Part shown: positions 18,961-27,717 of the stretch, in pieces
How the letters are laid out: each line of letters starts with the position of its first letter
Numbering within the stretch: position 1 is the first letter of the stretch
Assembly: GCF_002095315.1 (NCBI RefSeq)
Contig: NZ_MLFN01000030.1
Coordinates: 1 to 46,431 of the forward strand
DNA: 46,431 nucleotides
DNA from: Pantoea conspicua
GTDB lineage: Bacteria > Pseudomonadota > Gammaproteobacteria > Enterobacterales > Enterobacteriaceae
Direction: 5' to 3'
The notes under the pieces: model-generated
Databases searched by the model: none
What the model was told of the DNA's origin: nothing
Seen by the model: the letters and a program-made list of their open reading frames with translations, nothing else
Position numbers and translations under genes: made by a program

Positions 18961-20249
18961 ATGAAAATCTCACTTTTTAAAAGCCTCTATTTCCAGGTGC
19001 TGATGGCGATTGGCATCGGCGTTTTGTTAGGCCATTTTTATCCGGAAATCGGCACCCAGATGAAGCCGTTGGGAGATGGCTTTGTTAAATTGATCAAGAT
19101 GATTATCGCCCCGGTGATTTTCTGTACCGTGGTAACCGGCATTGCCGGTATGGAAAGTATGAAGGCGGTTGGCCGCACCGGTGCGGTGGCGCTGCTCTAT
19201 TTTGAAATTGTCAGTACCATCGCGCTGATTATCGGTCTGGTGGTGGTCAACGTGGTGCAACCGGGTGCCGGGATGAACGTCGATCCGGCGACGCTGGATG
19301 CTAAAGCGGTGGCAATGTATGCCCAGCAGGCGGAACAGCAGGGTGTTGTGGCCTTCCTGCTGGACGTGATCCCTAACAGCGTGATCGGTGCCTTTGCCAG
19401 CGGTAACATTCTGCAGGTGCTGCTGTTCGCCATTCTGTTTGGTTTTGCGCTGCATCGTCTCGGCAACACCGGCACGCTGATTTTCAACGTAATTGAAAAT
19501 TTCTCGAAAGTCATTTTCGGCATCATCAATATGATCATGCGCCTGGCGCCTATCGGGGCCTTTGGTGCCATGGCGTTCACCATCGGTAAGTATGGCGTTG
19601 GCTCGCTGGTGCAGCTGGGTCAGCTGATTATCTGCTTCTATATCACCTGTATTCTGTTCGTGGTGATTGTACTGGGGCTGATTGCGCGTCTGTTTGCCGG
19701 TTTCAGCATCTTCAAATTTATCGCTTACATCAAAGAAGAGCTGCTGATCGTACTGGGCACCTCCTCTTCTGAGTCTGCGCTGCCGCGTATGCTGGATAAG
19801 ATGGAGCGGCTGGGCTGCAAAAATCGGTGGTGGGACTGGTGATACCGACCGGTTACTCCTTCAACCTTGACGGGACCTCGATCTACCTGACCATGGCGGC
19901 GGTGTTTATCGCCCAGGCCACCAACGCGCATATGGATATCTTCCATCAGATCACGCTGCTGGTCGTGCTGTTGCTCTCCTCAAAAGGGGCCGCCGGGGTG
20001 ACCGGCAGCGGATTCATCGTGCTGGCAGCCACGCTCTCCGCGGTGGGACATCTGCCGGTGGCCGGTCTTGCGCTGATTCTGGGTATCGACCGCTTTATGT
20101 CTGAAGCCCGTGCGCTGACCAATCTGGTGGGTAACGGCGTGGCGACCGTGGTGGTGGCAAAATGGGTCGACCAGCTGGATCAAAAACAGCTGAATGACAC
20201 GCTTGCTGGCCGGAATAAGGTGAAAAAAGCATCTGAATCTTCAGTTTAA
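18961..20249 (+). pseudogene. dctA: dctA, C4-dicarboxylate/H+ symporter, -1 frameshift
   Basis: DctA is the inner-membrane aerobic transporter for succinate, fumarate, malate and orotate (DAACS family). The N-terminus [31 protein letters not shown] and the serine-rich reentrant loop [16 protein letters not shown] are present in the first frame. After LGC the frame runs to a TGA at 19840-19842, while the next frame carries [22 protein letters not shown] and the rest of the transport domain to the stop at 20247-20249. One A is missing from the run at 19819-19823 (six expected, five present). Repaired length is 429 residues (E. coli 428). A homopolymer miscall is the simplest cause; a real lesion would abolish transport. 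Confidence 0.92.
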
Positions 20250-20274
20250 TCATTGATTTTCACTTAAATCCCGA

Positions 20275-20313
20275 CAAATGCCCGCTGTCACTTGCCCTGA
20301 CAGCGGGCATTTG
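20275..20313 (+). terminator. Perfect 16-bp hairpin after dctA
   Basis: Positions 20275-20290 (CAAATGCCCGCTGTCA) and 20298-20313 are perfect inverted complements around a 7-base loop, starting 26 bases after the dctA stop. The stem is exceptionally long and GC-rich. The right arm is followed by GATAATG rather than a T-run; on the opposite strand the sequence is also not T-rich. It probably marks the 3' end of the dctA mRNA. Confidence 0.6.
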
Positions 20314-20496
20314 GATAATGAACCCTACTTGTTTTTTTTGACGTTTTTCACTTCGTTGCGCGACATCCTGAGCTTCCTGTGGTCAAACACTCTGTTATTG
20401 GATAACAGCGCGATTCGGCGTCCAGCCGGTTCGCTAATAACAGCGGCAAAACGTGCCAGCGATAACGATATTTGAATTATTTGAGTAGGGGTTCAC

Positions 20497-21993
20497 ATGC
20501 AGGGCACCAGAATTCGGCTTTTGGTTGGTGGATTAGTGCTGGCAGCGACCAGCTATGGTCTCCAGGCAGAAACGCTGCAACCGGATCCGGCCTGGCAGGA
20601 AGGCAAGCTGGATAACGGATTTAACTGGCAGTTACTGGCCACACCGCAACGTCCCAGTGACCGTATCGAACTGCGTATGGTGGTGAATACGGGCTCGCTG
20701 GTCGAGAGTGCGCAACAGGCGGGCTTCAGCCATCTGCTGCCACGTCTGGCGATGGTGCATAACACCGCGCTCGACACCAACCAGCAGCGGGCTTTATGGC
20801 AACAGGCTATGGACCCTCAGCATCCGCTGCCACCCGTTATCGCCTCCTATGACTTCACTCAATACAACCTCAGCCTGCCAAACAATCGCCCCGAACTGCT
20901 GAAAGAAGCCCTGAGCTGGCTGGCGGCCACCGCAGGCAACATGGCGATTACCAGGCAGGTGGTGAACACCGCCCTGACCGCGTCCGATCCGGTCGCTACC
21001 TGGCCGAAAGATACCCAGGATGTCTGGTGGCGCTATCGTCTGAAAGGCTCGGCACTACTGGCGCACGATCCCGCTACGCAGCCGCGCGCGCCGGTCGATT
21101 TAACCCAGCTGAATAATTTTTACCGCCAGTGGTATACGCCTGACGCGATGACCCTGTATGTAGTGGGCAACGTTGATAGCCGTAGTCTCTCCGAGCAGAT
21201 TAACAAAGCGTTTTCGCCGCTAACCGGCAAGCGTGACACCCCTGCGCCGCTGCCAACCCTATCACCGCTGCCGCACGAACCGGTTAATCTGGTTAACGGC
21301 AAAATGACCCAGGATCGTCTGTCGCTGGTGTGGGATACGCCGTGGCAACCCATCCGCGACTCGCAGAATCTGCAGCGTTACTGGCAGGGTGATCTGGCGC
21401 GTGAAGCGCTGTTCTGGCATGTCCAGCGTACGCTGAGCGACAGCAAAGCGCAGGGCGTGCAGGTCGGTTTTGACTGTCGCGTGCTCTACCAGCGTGCGCA
21501 GTGCTCAATCAATCTGGATGCGCGCAATGATACGCTGACGCAGAACATGAATCTGGTGGCGCGTGAACTGGCGACGGTACGCGATAAAGGTATACCGCAG
21601 GAGGAGTTTGATGCGCTGATGGCGCAGAAGCTGCTGGAGCTGAATAAGCTGTTCACCACCTATGCCCGCACCGATACCGACGTGTTGATGAGCCAGCGAC
21701 TGCGCTCGCAGCAGAACTCGGTGGTGGATATTGCGCCGGAGCAGTATCAGAAACTGCGCCAGACCTTTCTCGCCGGTCTGACTCGCGAGCAGCTGAATCA
21801 GGAGCTGCGTCAGCAGCTGAGCCAGGAGTTGATGATGGTGCTGATTCAGCCGGAGGGCGAAGCGGAAACCAATGTCAAAAGCCTGCAAAGTGAGTGGGAA
21901 AAGGTGATGGCACCGCCTGCGGCTCCGGCGACCAGCAACGATGCCAGCCAGCCGGATAGCAGCGCCAGCGACATCCAGCCGCCGGCCGCTTAA
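20497..21993 (+). CDS. yhjJ: M16-family peptidase-like periplasmic protein YhjJ
   Basis: The 498-residue product matches E. coli YhjJ along its length (MQGTRIRLLVGGLVLAATSYGLQA is the signal peptide, cleavage after residue 24). It has the two-lobe pitrilysin/M16 fold (GSLVESAQQAGFSHLLPRLAMV; later WYTPDAMTLYVVGNVD). The M16 zinc motif HxxEH is not present at the expected place, where GFSHLLPRL replaces it, so it is probably an inactive peptidase homologue. The C-terminus is a low-complexity Ala/Ser/Pro tail. Its function is unknown. It lies between dctA and kdgK as in E. coli and ends tail-to-tail with the following hydrolase without a spacer. Confidence 0.9.
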   Translation: MQGTRIRLLVGGLVLAATSYGLQAETLQPDPAWQEGKLDNGFNWQLLATPQRPSDRIELRMVVNTGSLVESAQQAGFSHLLPRLAMVHNTALDTNQQRALWQQAMDPQHPLPPVIASYDFTQYNLSLPNNRPELLKEALSWLAATAGNMAITRQVVNTALTASDPVATWPKDTQDVWWRYRLKGSALLAHDPATQPRAPVDLTQLNNFYRQWYTPDAMTLYVVGNVDSRSLSEQINKAFSPLTGKRDTPAPLPTLSPLPHEPVNLVNGKMTQDRLSLVWDTPWQPIRDSQNLQRYWQGDLAREALFWHVQRTLSDSKAQGVQVGFDCRVLYQRAQCSINLDARNDTLTQNMNLVARELATVRDKGIPQEEFDALMAQKLLELNKLFTTYARTDTDVLMSQRLRSQQNSVVDIAPEQYQKLRQTFLAGLTREQLNQELRQQLSQELMMVLIQPEGEAETNVKSLQSEWEKVMAPPAAPATSNDASQPDSSASDIQPPAA

Positions 21994-22866
21994 TCAGGTT
22001 TTAGCCCTGAGCCACTCGGTCACTAACATCGGCCAGCTGGCGAGGGGCAAATCTGCCACACCGCGGATACCAAATCCGTGGCCGCCCTTCTGATAGAAAT
22101 GCACTTCTGCCGGGACATTGTGCTGCCGTAACGCGCCGAAAAACGCCATGCTATGGTTCACCGAAACCGATTCGTCGTCGGCAGCGTGAATCAACAACGT
22201 GGGTGGCACCAGCGGATGTACCCGTGTTTCCAGTGAATAGGCTTCAATGGTTTTTTGATCCGGCCACGCGCCGAGCAATCGGGTGCGTGAACCTTCATGC
22301 GCCATACCGTCACGCATGCTGATTACCGGATAGACCAGCACCATCGCATCCGGACGCGGCGAGAAGTTTTCTGCCCCATCCTGCACCGGGTAGAGCTTCT
22401 CGGCGAAACGTGTACCCAGGCTGGCGGCGACGTGACCACCGGCTGAAAAACCCATCATCACCATATATTTGCCGTTCAGACCGCGCTGCGCCCGTTCACG
22501 CAGCACCCGCACCGCGCGCTGGGCATCGGCCAGCGGCGCATCCGCTCCTTCGTGATGACCATCATAAGGCAGCCGATAGGTCATCACCGCCAGGGTGTAG
22601 CCCATTGAGGTGAAGAAGGTAGCGAGTGCGCTCCCTTCGCGATCGATCATCACGCGATGATAACCGCCGCCTGGCGCGACCAGCAGGGTGATGCCATTCG
22701 ACTCTACCGGATGCCAGATCGCCATTTCCGGGCAACGTACGCCGGTGGCGGCCCGATCGTAAGGCTCATACTGTTTCGCCATATCGATGATTTGTGGCTG
22801 CGCGCGTGAATCGCTGGCGCCTGGCGCATCACCGTGAGGCCAGATATTAATAATTTCTGTGTGCAT
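21994..22866 (-). CDS. Alpha/beta hydrolase, acetyl esterase-like
   Basis: This is a 290-residue alpha/beta hydrolase of the Aes/acetyl-xylan-esterase-like group. The oxyanion motif APGGGYH is at 64-70, the nucleophile Ser141 is in GFSAGG, the acid is Asp230 or Asp231 in HAADDES, and the histidine is His263 in GGHGFG. No signal peptide is visible, so it is cytoplasmic. I start it at the ATG at 22866 (MHTEIINIWP) because AGGA lies seven bases upstream; an upstream frame extension of 36 residues has no ribosome binding site and low-complexity content. E. coli has no gene here. Its position beside kdgK and the KdgR-type site invites a role in plant polysaccharide deacetylation, but the substrate is unknown. 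Confidence 0.8.
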   Translation of the reverse strand: MHTEIINIWPHGDAPGASDSRAQPQIIDMAKQYEPYDRAATGVRCPEMAIWHPVESNGITLLVAPGGGYHRVMIDREGSALATFFTSMGYTLAVMTYRLPYDGHHEGADAPLADAQRAVRVLRERAQRGLNGKYMVMMGFSAGGHVAASLGTRFAEKLYPVQDGAENFSPRPDAMVLVYPVISMRDGMAHEGSRTRLLGAWPDQKTIEAYSLETRVHPLVPPTLLIHAADDESVSVNHSMAFFGALRQHNVPAEVHFYQKGGHGFGIRGVADLPLASWPMLVTEWLRAKT

Positions 22867-23248
22867 AACATGTCCTGATGCGAGGAGGTGTTTTAATTGT
22901 TTTTTCGCGGCCGGAGAGCACAGCATCCTGCTGTTGTTGATTAAAAGATGGTCTTTTTTTCGGCGGGCGTCCATCCGAAAACGGCAAAAATGACCAGATT
23001 CGGACTATGCCTGGTGGCAGGATTTTGAGAGTAACTCGCTAATTTTAAAACATAATTTATAAGATGATCTGGAGACGCTACCGGTGAGGGACTGGCGATT
23101 AATGATGATTAATCCGCTTAAGGTAAATGCCCGGTACAGCCCGCTTTGTTAGCGTAAATTTACCGGATATTTCGCTGCGGGCTGTTAAGAAGGAATAATG
23201 CGTCGGGCAGGTTATCGGTGGTCGTAATAACCGGCCCGCAGCCATCGT
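22867..23248. other. Intergenic region between kdgK and the hydrolase
   Basis: These 380 bases separate two minus-strand genes. They should hold the kdgK 3' end and the promoter of the hydrolase. A 9-bp inverted repeat, ACAGCCCGC (23136-23144) with GCGGGCTGT (23177-23185), encloses a smaller AGCG/CGCT stem. The rest is AT-rich around 23030-23070 with no clear promoter hexamers that I would defend. I see no gene. Confidence 0.45.
23205..23237 (-). terminator. Putative kdgK terminator hairpin
   Basis: Positions 23205-23215 and 23227-23237 pair over 11 positions with one mismatch around an 11-base loop, starting 12 bases beyond the kdgK stop on the minus strand. The bases that follow on that strand (ATTATTCCTTCTT region) are only moderately T-rich, so termination strength is uncertain. 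Confidence 0.35.
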
Positions 23249-24181
23249 TTAGTCGGGCATCGCCCCGGCCGGGATAATCGCGCCGCGATGCTGAATCACC
23301 GTGCTGGCGGTGAGGTGACCGCGCTGTGCCGCCGCTTCCGCTGAAGCTCCGGTCAGACGGCGTGCCAGATAACCGGCACTGAACGAGTCGCCAGCGGCGG
23401 TGGTGTCGATGATCTTCTCTTTTGCCAGACGGACCGCTGGCACATCAATCAGGGGGGCGTCGCCGATAGCAACCAGGCAGGATTCTGCGCCGCGTTTGAT
23501 CACAATTTCGCTGGCACCGGCCTGACGCGTGCGCGCAATCACCGTCTCCAGCGGCTGTTCGCCCCACAGCAGATGTTCATCATCCAGCGTCAGAAAAGCG
23601 ATGTCGGTGCAGTTAAGCATGGCGCGGTAAGCGGCCTGGGCGCTGGCCTGATCGGCCCATAAGCGCGGACGATAGTTGTTATCAAATATCACCTTACCGC
23701 CATTGGCGCGACAGCGTTCCAGCAGCTGCATCAGTTTATCGCGGCTGGCTGGGGCTAAAATGGCCAGGCTGATCCCGCTCAGATAGAGATAGTCATAGTG
23801 CGCCAGCTGCTGACAGATCGCTTCCGACTGAGGGCTATCGAGCCAGTAACGGGCTGCGGCATCGCTGCGCCAGTACCAGAAGGTGCGCTCACCCTCAGCG
23901 TCGGTTTCAATCACATACAGGCCAGGCATTTTGTTGTCGAGACGCTGGATCAGATCGGTATTAACCTTTTCCTGTTGCCAGGCGGCGATCATCTGATCGC
24001 TGAACGAGTCAACACCCAGCGCGGTAACATAATCGACCCGAAGCTGCTGCTGATCCACCTGGCGGGCGATGTAGACCGCGGTATTCAGCGTATCGCCGCC
24101 AAAACCGCGTTTAATGTTCTCACCTTTTTCGGACAGCTCAATCATGCATTCACCAATAATGGCAATTTTTTTCTGCGTCAT
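23249..24181 (-). CDS. kdgK: 2-dehydro-3-deoxygluconokinase KdgK
   Basis: KdgK phosphorylates 2-keto-3-deoxygluconate (KDG) with ATP, giving KDPG for the Entner-Doudoroff aldolase. It is the convergence point of pectin and hexuronate catabolism. The 310-residue product is a PfkB/ribokinase-fold protein collinear with E. coli KdgK (309). It has the N-terminal GECMIELSEKGENIKRGFGGDTLNTAVYIARQ, the substrate-binding GLYVIETDAEGERTFWYWR and the C-terminal PfkB signature DTTAAGDSFSAGYLARRL with the catalytic Asp of AAGDSF. A KdgR-like operator lies 65-81 bases upstream of the start. It is transcribed away from pdeH. Confidence 0.95.
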   Translation of the reverse strand: MTQKKIAIIGECMIELSEKGENIKRGFGGDTLNTAVYIARQVDQQQLRVDYVTALGVDSFSDQMIAAWQQEKVNTDLIQRLDNKMPGLYVIETDAEGERTFWYWRSDAAARYWLDSPQSEAICQQLAHYDYLYLSGISLAILAPASRDKLMQLLERCRANGGKVIFDNNYRPRLWADQASAQAAYRAMLNCTDIAFLTLDDEHLLWGEQPLETVIARTRQAGASEIVIKRGAESCLVAIGDAPLIDVPAVRLAKEKIIDTTAAGDSFSAGYLARRLTGASAEAAAQRGHLTASTVIQHRGAIIPAGAMPD

Positions 24182-24245
24182 GGTTTTAGACCTGTAGTGA
24201 AATATCGTTCTAGTCTCGCGTCTGGTATGGCAGACGTCAATGTTT

Positions 24246-24262
24246 TTAAAACAGTGTTTTAA
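24246..24262 (-). promoter_or_regulatory. KdgR-type operator upstream of kdgK
   Basis: TTAAAACA-G-TGTTTTAA is a perfect 8+1+8 palindrome. On the kdgK strand the core AAAACACTGTTTT fits the published KdgR consensus core RAAAYRNYRTTTY at every position. KdgR is the IclR-family repressor of pectin and KDG catabolism in Erwinia and E. coli, and kdgK is a known target. The position 65-81 bases upstream of the kdgK start suits an operator. Binding itself is inferred. Confidence 0.65.
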
Positions 24263-24385
24263 TTTAACTTAAGGTGACAAATAGCACCGATCTGGCAGTT
24301 AAAGCGCGCTATTTCGGCTTGTTTTGGCGATTGTGCCCGCATAAAGGTTGTTAAACTTCCCGTTTTGATGTGGCTGGACATTTCA

Positions 24386-24412
24386 TCAAGCGATCACAGG
24401 CATGGTCGATAA
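24386..24412 (+). promoter_or_regulatory. Candidate sigma-28 (FliA) promoter of pdeH
   Basis: TCAA (24386-24389), exactly 15 bases, then GTCGATAA (24405-24412) matches the flagellar sigma-28 consensus TAAA-N15-GCCGATAA with one mismatch in each element and exact spacing. It lies 51 bases upstream of the pdeH start. The E. coli orthologue yhjH is a class III flagellar gene driven by FliA, which supports the call. Confidence 0.65.
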
Positions 24413-24463
24413 TCACCGTTGAGTCGCCAATTTTGAGCGCTCGTTACCAACCAGGAAAAAACC

Positions 24464-25237
24464 ATGGTGATGGAAAGTATTCGTCAATGGCTACCCTCTT
24501 CAACTGACCTCAACGCTCAACCGGCAACACCCCACTTCTGGCACCAGTGCCAACGATGCTATCGCTTCCAGCCGATCTATCAGGTGACGGGACGGTTGCT
24601 GGCAATCGAGCTGCTGACGGCGATTACGCATCCGTCGGCACCCGAAAAAAAGCTGTCGCCAGAAGCCTATTTTGCCGGGCTGGATATTTCCCAGCGGCTG
24701 CATGTAGTGCATGAACAACTCGAACAGTTAACCCAGTGGACGCCTTTTTTTGAGCAGAATGCGGTAGTCGCCTCGGTCAATATTGATGGTCCGTCTCTGT
24801 TAGCGCTTCAGCATCATCCGGCGATCCGCGGCCTGATTGCCCGCCTGCCCTGGGTACGCTTTGAGCTGACCGAGCACCATGCGCTGCCACAGGAAGAGAT
24901 GGTCGCGCAGATGCCGGAGCTTGGTCCGCTGTGGCTGGATGATTTTGGCTCTGGCATGGCCAATTTCTCGGCGCTGACCGAACTGAAATATGATTACATT
25001 AAACTGTCGCGCGAACTGTTTATCCTGCTGCGCAATTCCGACGAAGGACGCAGCCTGTTCCCGATGCTGCTGGGGTTGATCAACCGTTACTGTAATGGCG
25101 TCATTGTCGAAGGCGTGGAGACGGAAGAGGAGTGGCAGCAGGTCAGACGTTCACCCGCCATCGCCGCACAAGGCTATTTCTTTTCGTGCCCGCTCCCCTT
25201 TTCTGAATTGAATCATCTCACTATCCAGCTTCCCTGA
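24464..25237 (+). CDS. pdeH: Cyclic-di-GMP phosphodiesterase PdeH (YhjH)
   Basis: PdeH is a stand-alone cytoplasmic EAL-domain enzyme that hydrolyses c-di-GMP. In E. coli it keeps c-di-GMP low during flagellation so that the brake YcgR stays off. The 257-residue product matches E. coli YhjH throughout. The EAL signature reads ELL (49-51, within AIELLT). The other catalytic residues are intact: N106 (SVNIDGP), E134 (RFELTEH), DDFGSGM 159-165, K180 and EGVE 216-219. It has no transmembrane or GGDEF part. AGGA precedes the ATG by about 10 bases. It lies between divergent kdgK and co-oriented yhjG, as in E. coli. Confidence 0.94.
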   Translation: MVMESIRQWLPSSTDLNAQPATPHFWHQCQRCYRFQPIYQVTGRLLAIELLTAITHPSAPEKKLSPEAYFAGLDISQRLHVVHEQLEQLTQWTPFFEQNAVVASVNIDGPSLLALQHHPAIRGLIARLPWVRFELTEHHALPQEEMVAQMPELGPLWLDDFGSGMANFSALTELKYDYIKLSRELFILLRNSDEGRSLFPMLLGLINRYCNGVIVEGVETEEEWQQVRRSPAIAAQGYFFSCPLPFSELNHLTIQLP

Positions 25238-25300
25238 CGCCGTTGTTCACGGTCTCGACTATCTTTAACGGAGACAGTGAACGTGCAAGGAGAAAGCGCA

Positions 25301-27361
25301 ATGTCGCGTACCGGGAAAATAATCAGTTGGGTAGTGGGAATTCTGCTGTTGTTAATCGTGGTCATCGTCGTGGTGATCGCCACCTTTGACTGGAACCGCC
25401 TGAAACCCACCATCAATCAGAAAGTATCGACCGAACTCAATCGACCCTTTGCGATACGCGGCGATTTGGGCGTTGACTGGGCGCGCAATCCGCAGGAGCC
25501 GGGCTGGCGACGCTGGATACCGTGGCCGCAGCTGCACGCGGAAGATATCATGCTGGGTAATCCACCCGATATTCCCGATGTGACTATGGTGCATCTGCAA
25601 CGGGTCGATGCCACGCTGGCACCGCTGTCGCTGCTGCATAAAGAGCTGTTCATTCCGTGGATTAAGTTGCAGCGACCCGATGCGCGTCTGATTCAGACCG
25701 CCGATAAGAAAAATAACTGGACCTTTAACCTCGCCAACAGCGACAGCAAAGATCAGAATGCGCCGCCTTCGGCCTGGTCATTCCGTCTCGATAACATCCT
25801 GTTCGATCAGGGACAAATCCGCTACCGCGATGCCATTAACCACGCCGATGTAACGGTACAGGTTAATCCGCTGGGTAAACCGGTGCCCTACGCGCAGATC
25901 GCTGGCGGGGATGATAAGCAGCAGGGCGCGGGCGATTTTGTCTTTGGCTGGCAGGCGAACGGCACCTATAACGAAGAGAAACTCAGTGGTCAGGGCAAGA
26001 TCGGCGGGATGCTGTCGCTGCGCAGCCAGAACACGCCTTTCCCGGTGCAGGCTGACCTGCGTAATGGCACCACGCGCGTCCAGGTGACCGGCGGAATTCA
26101 GGACCCAATGAACCTCGGCGGACTGAACGTACGGTTGCGCTTCTCGGGTGACACGCTGGCGAATCTGTATGGGCTGACCGGCGTGTTATTGCCTGACACG
26201 CCGCCGTATGAAACTGACGGTCACCTGATTGCGAAATTCAATGGTGAAAAAGGCGCGGTCTACCGCTATGAAAAATTCAACGGCCACATTGGTGACAGCG
26301 ATATTCATGGCTCGCTAATTTATAGCCAGGGCAAACCGCGGCCGAGACTCACCGGTGAACTGACTTCAGACCAGCTGCGGATGGCGGATCTGGGGCCGCT
26401 GATTGGCGTTGATTCCGGCAAAGGCAGCGGCAAGACCGCGCAGGCAAAAGCCCGGCGTGGTGAGAAATCGAGCCAGCCCACCGATCGGGTATTGCCACAT
26501 GACCAGTTCGATACCAAAAACTGGGACGTGATGGATGCCGACGTGAAGTTCAGCGGTAAACGTATCGAACACAGTAATTCGCTGCCGTTAAGCGACCTTT
26601 ATACTCATCTGCAGCTGAAAAACGGCGATCTGCTGCTCGATCCGCTGCGTTTTGGCATGGCGGGCGGCAACCTGAACAGCACCATCCGGCTGGAAGGCGA
26701 TCGCTCGCCGATGCGCGGCCGCGCCGATATTCATGTACGCAAACTGCAGCTGCGTCGGCTATTCCCGAATGTCCAGGCGATGCAAAACAGTCTCGGTCAG
26801 TTAAACGGCGATGCCAGCTTTACCGGCACCGGCAATTCGGTGGCCGATCTGCTGGCAACCAGTAACGGTCAGCTGAAGCTGCTGATGAACGACGGCGTGA
26901 TCAGCCGCAGCCTGATGGAGATTGCCGGACTGAACGTCGGCAACTACGTGGTGGGCAAACTGTTTGGCGACGATCAGGTGCGGATTAACTGTGCCGCGAC
27001 CGATATCAAACTGCAAAACGGGCTGGCGACGCCGAACCTGTTTGTCTTTGATACCGAAAATGCGGTGATCAACGTGACCGGCAACGCTAACTTTGCCACG
27101 GAGCGGATGGATCTCTCGGTCAATCCGGAGAGTAAAGGCGTGCGCATTATTACCCTGCGTTCACCGCTCTATGTGCGCGGCACCTTTAAAAACCCGGATG
27201 CTGGCGTGAAAGCCGGACCACTGCTGGCTCGCGGTGCAGCGGCCGTGGCGCTGGGTACCGTCGTCGGTCCGGCGGCAGCCTTGCTGGCACTGATCTCCCC
27301 GAGTGATAACGAGGATAACCAGTGCAGCACGGTATTGCAGCAGATGAAGCAGCAGAAGTAA
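25301..27361 (+). CDS. yhjG: AsmA-family protein YhjG
   Basis: YhjG is an AsmA-like, bridge-type protein of the envelope; family members are implicated in phospholipid transport between the membranes. The 686-residue product matches E. coli YhjG along its length, including ATFDWNRLKPTINQKVS after the N-terminal anchor helix (residues 5-27) and the C-terminal GVRIITLRSPLYVRGTFKNP block. I start at the ATG at 25301 because AAGGAGAAAG sits just upstream; a GTG at 25277 in the same frame lies before that ribosome binding site. The stop at 27359-27361 directly abuts the ppiC stop on the other strand. Confidence 0.92.
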   Translation: MSRTGKIISWVVGILLLLIVVIVVVIATFDWNRLKPTINQKVSTELNRPFAIRGDLGVDWARNPQEPGWRRWIPWPQLHAEDIMLGNPPDIPDVTMVHLQRVDATLAPLSLLHKELFIPWIKLQRPDARLIQTADKKNNWTFNLANSDSKDQNAPPSAWSFRLDNILFDQGQIRYRDAINHADVTVQVNPLGKPVPYAQIAGGDDKQQGAGDFVFGWQANGTYNEEKLSGQGKIGGMLSLRSQNTPFPVQADLRNGTTRVQVTGGIQDPMNLGGLNVRLRFSGDTLANLYGLTGVLLPDTPPYETDGHLIAKFNGEKGAVYRYEKFNGHIGDSDIHGSLIYSQGKPRPRLTGELTSDQLRMADLGPLIGVDSGKGSGKTAQAKARRGEKSSQPTDRVLPHDQFDTKNWDVMDADVKFSGKRIEHSNSLPLSDLYTHLQLKNGDLLLDPLRFGMAGGNLNSTIRLEGDRSPMRGRADIHVRKLQLRRLFPNVQAMQNSLGQLNGDASFTGTGNSVADLLATSNGQLKLLMNDGVISRSLMEIAGLNVGNYVVGKLFGDDQVRINCAATDIKLQNGLATPNLFVFDTENAVINVTGNANFATERMDLSVNPESKGVRIITLRSPLYVRGTFKNPDAGVKAGPLLARGAAAVALGTVVGPAAALLALISPSDNEDNQCSTVLQQMKQQK

Positions 27362-27643
27362 TCAGCTGCGGTAAAGCACTTTAATGATGTGGTAACCGAA
27401 ACCGGTCTTTACCGGCCCGTAAGGCGTTAACAGCGGGCAGGTAAAGACAGCCTTATCAAACGCCGGCACCATCTGTCCCTGGCGAAACTCCCCCAGATCG
27501 CCGCCGTTACGGCCTGAGGGACAGGTTGAGTGCTTCTTTGCCAGCTGCTGGAAATTCCCGCCTTTTGCCAGTTTCGCCAGAATCTCTTTTGCCAGCGCTT
27601 CCTCTTTCACCAGGATGTGTAAAGCCGCCGCGGTTTTCGCCAT
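27362..27643 (-). CDS. ppiC: Peptidyl-prolyl cis-trans isomerase C (parvulin)
   Basis: PpiC (Par10) is a minimal cytoplasmic parvulin that accelerates cis-trans isomerisation of prolyl bonds. The 93-residue product has exactly the E. coli length and its motifs: [42 protein letters not shown] and [12 protein letters not shown]. The ATG at 27643 was chosen by this match; upstream extension in frame has no homology. It is divergent from rep. In E. coli it sits next to rep but beside ilvC; here its 3' side meets yhjG with no spacer. Confidence 0.95.
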   Translation of the reverse strand: MAKTAAALHILVKEEALAKEILAKLAKGGNFQQLAKKHSTCPSGRNGGDLGEFRQGQMVPAFDKAVFTCPLLTPYGPVKTGFGYHIIKVLYRS

Positions 27644-27661
27644 GTTGCTATCTCGGTTGTG

Positions 27662-27667
27662 TATAAT
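27662..27667 (+). promoter_or_regulatory. Candidate -10 element for rep
   Basis: A perfect TATAAT lies 51 bases upstream of the rep ATG, in the 74-base gap to divergent ppiC. No good -35 hexamer is present at 16-18 bases, so this is a partial promoter prediction. Confidence 0.3.
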
Positions 27668-27717
27668 TGCCGCCCAGTATAAACCCCTTTCTTTTGATTC
27701 CACTGAGCGATTTTCCT

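Noticed and set aside
20392..20408. 7-bp hairpin CTGTTAT/ATAACAG upstream of yhjJ
   Set aside because: It is short, AT-rich and has no T-run or operator match that I can name; chance is likely.
22867..22974. 36-residue N-terminal extension of the hydrolase
   Set aside because: It has no ribosome binding site and no similarity, while the ATG at 22866 has a well-placed AGGA.
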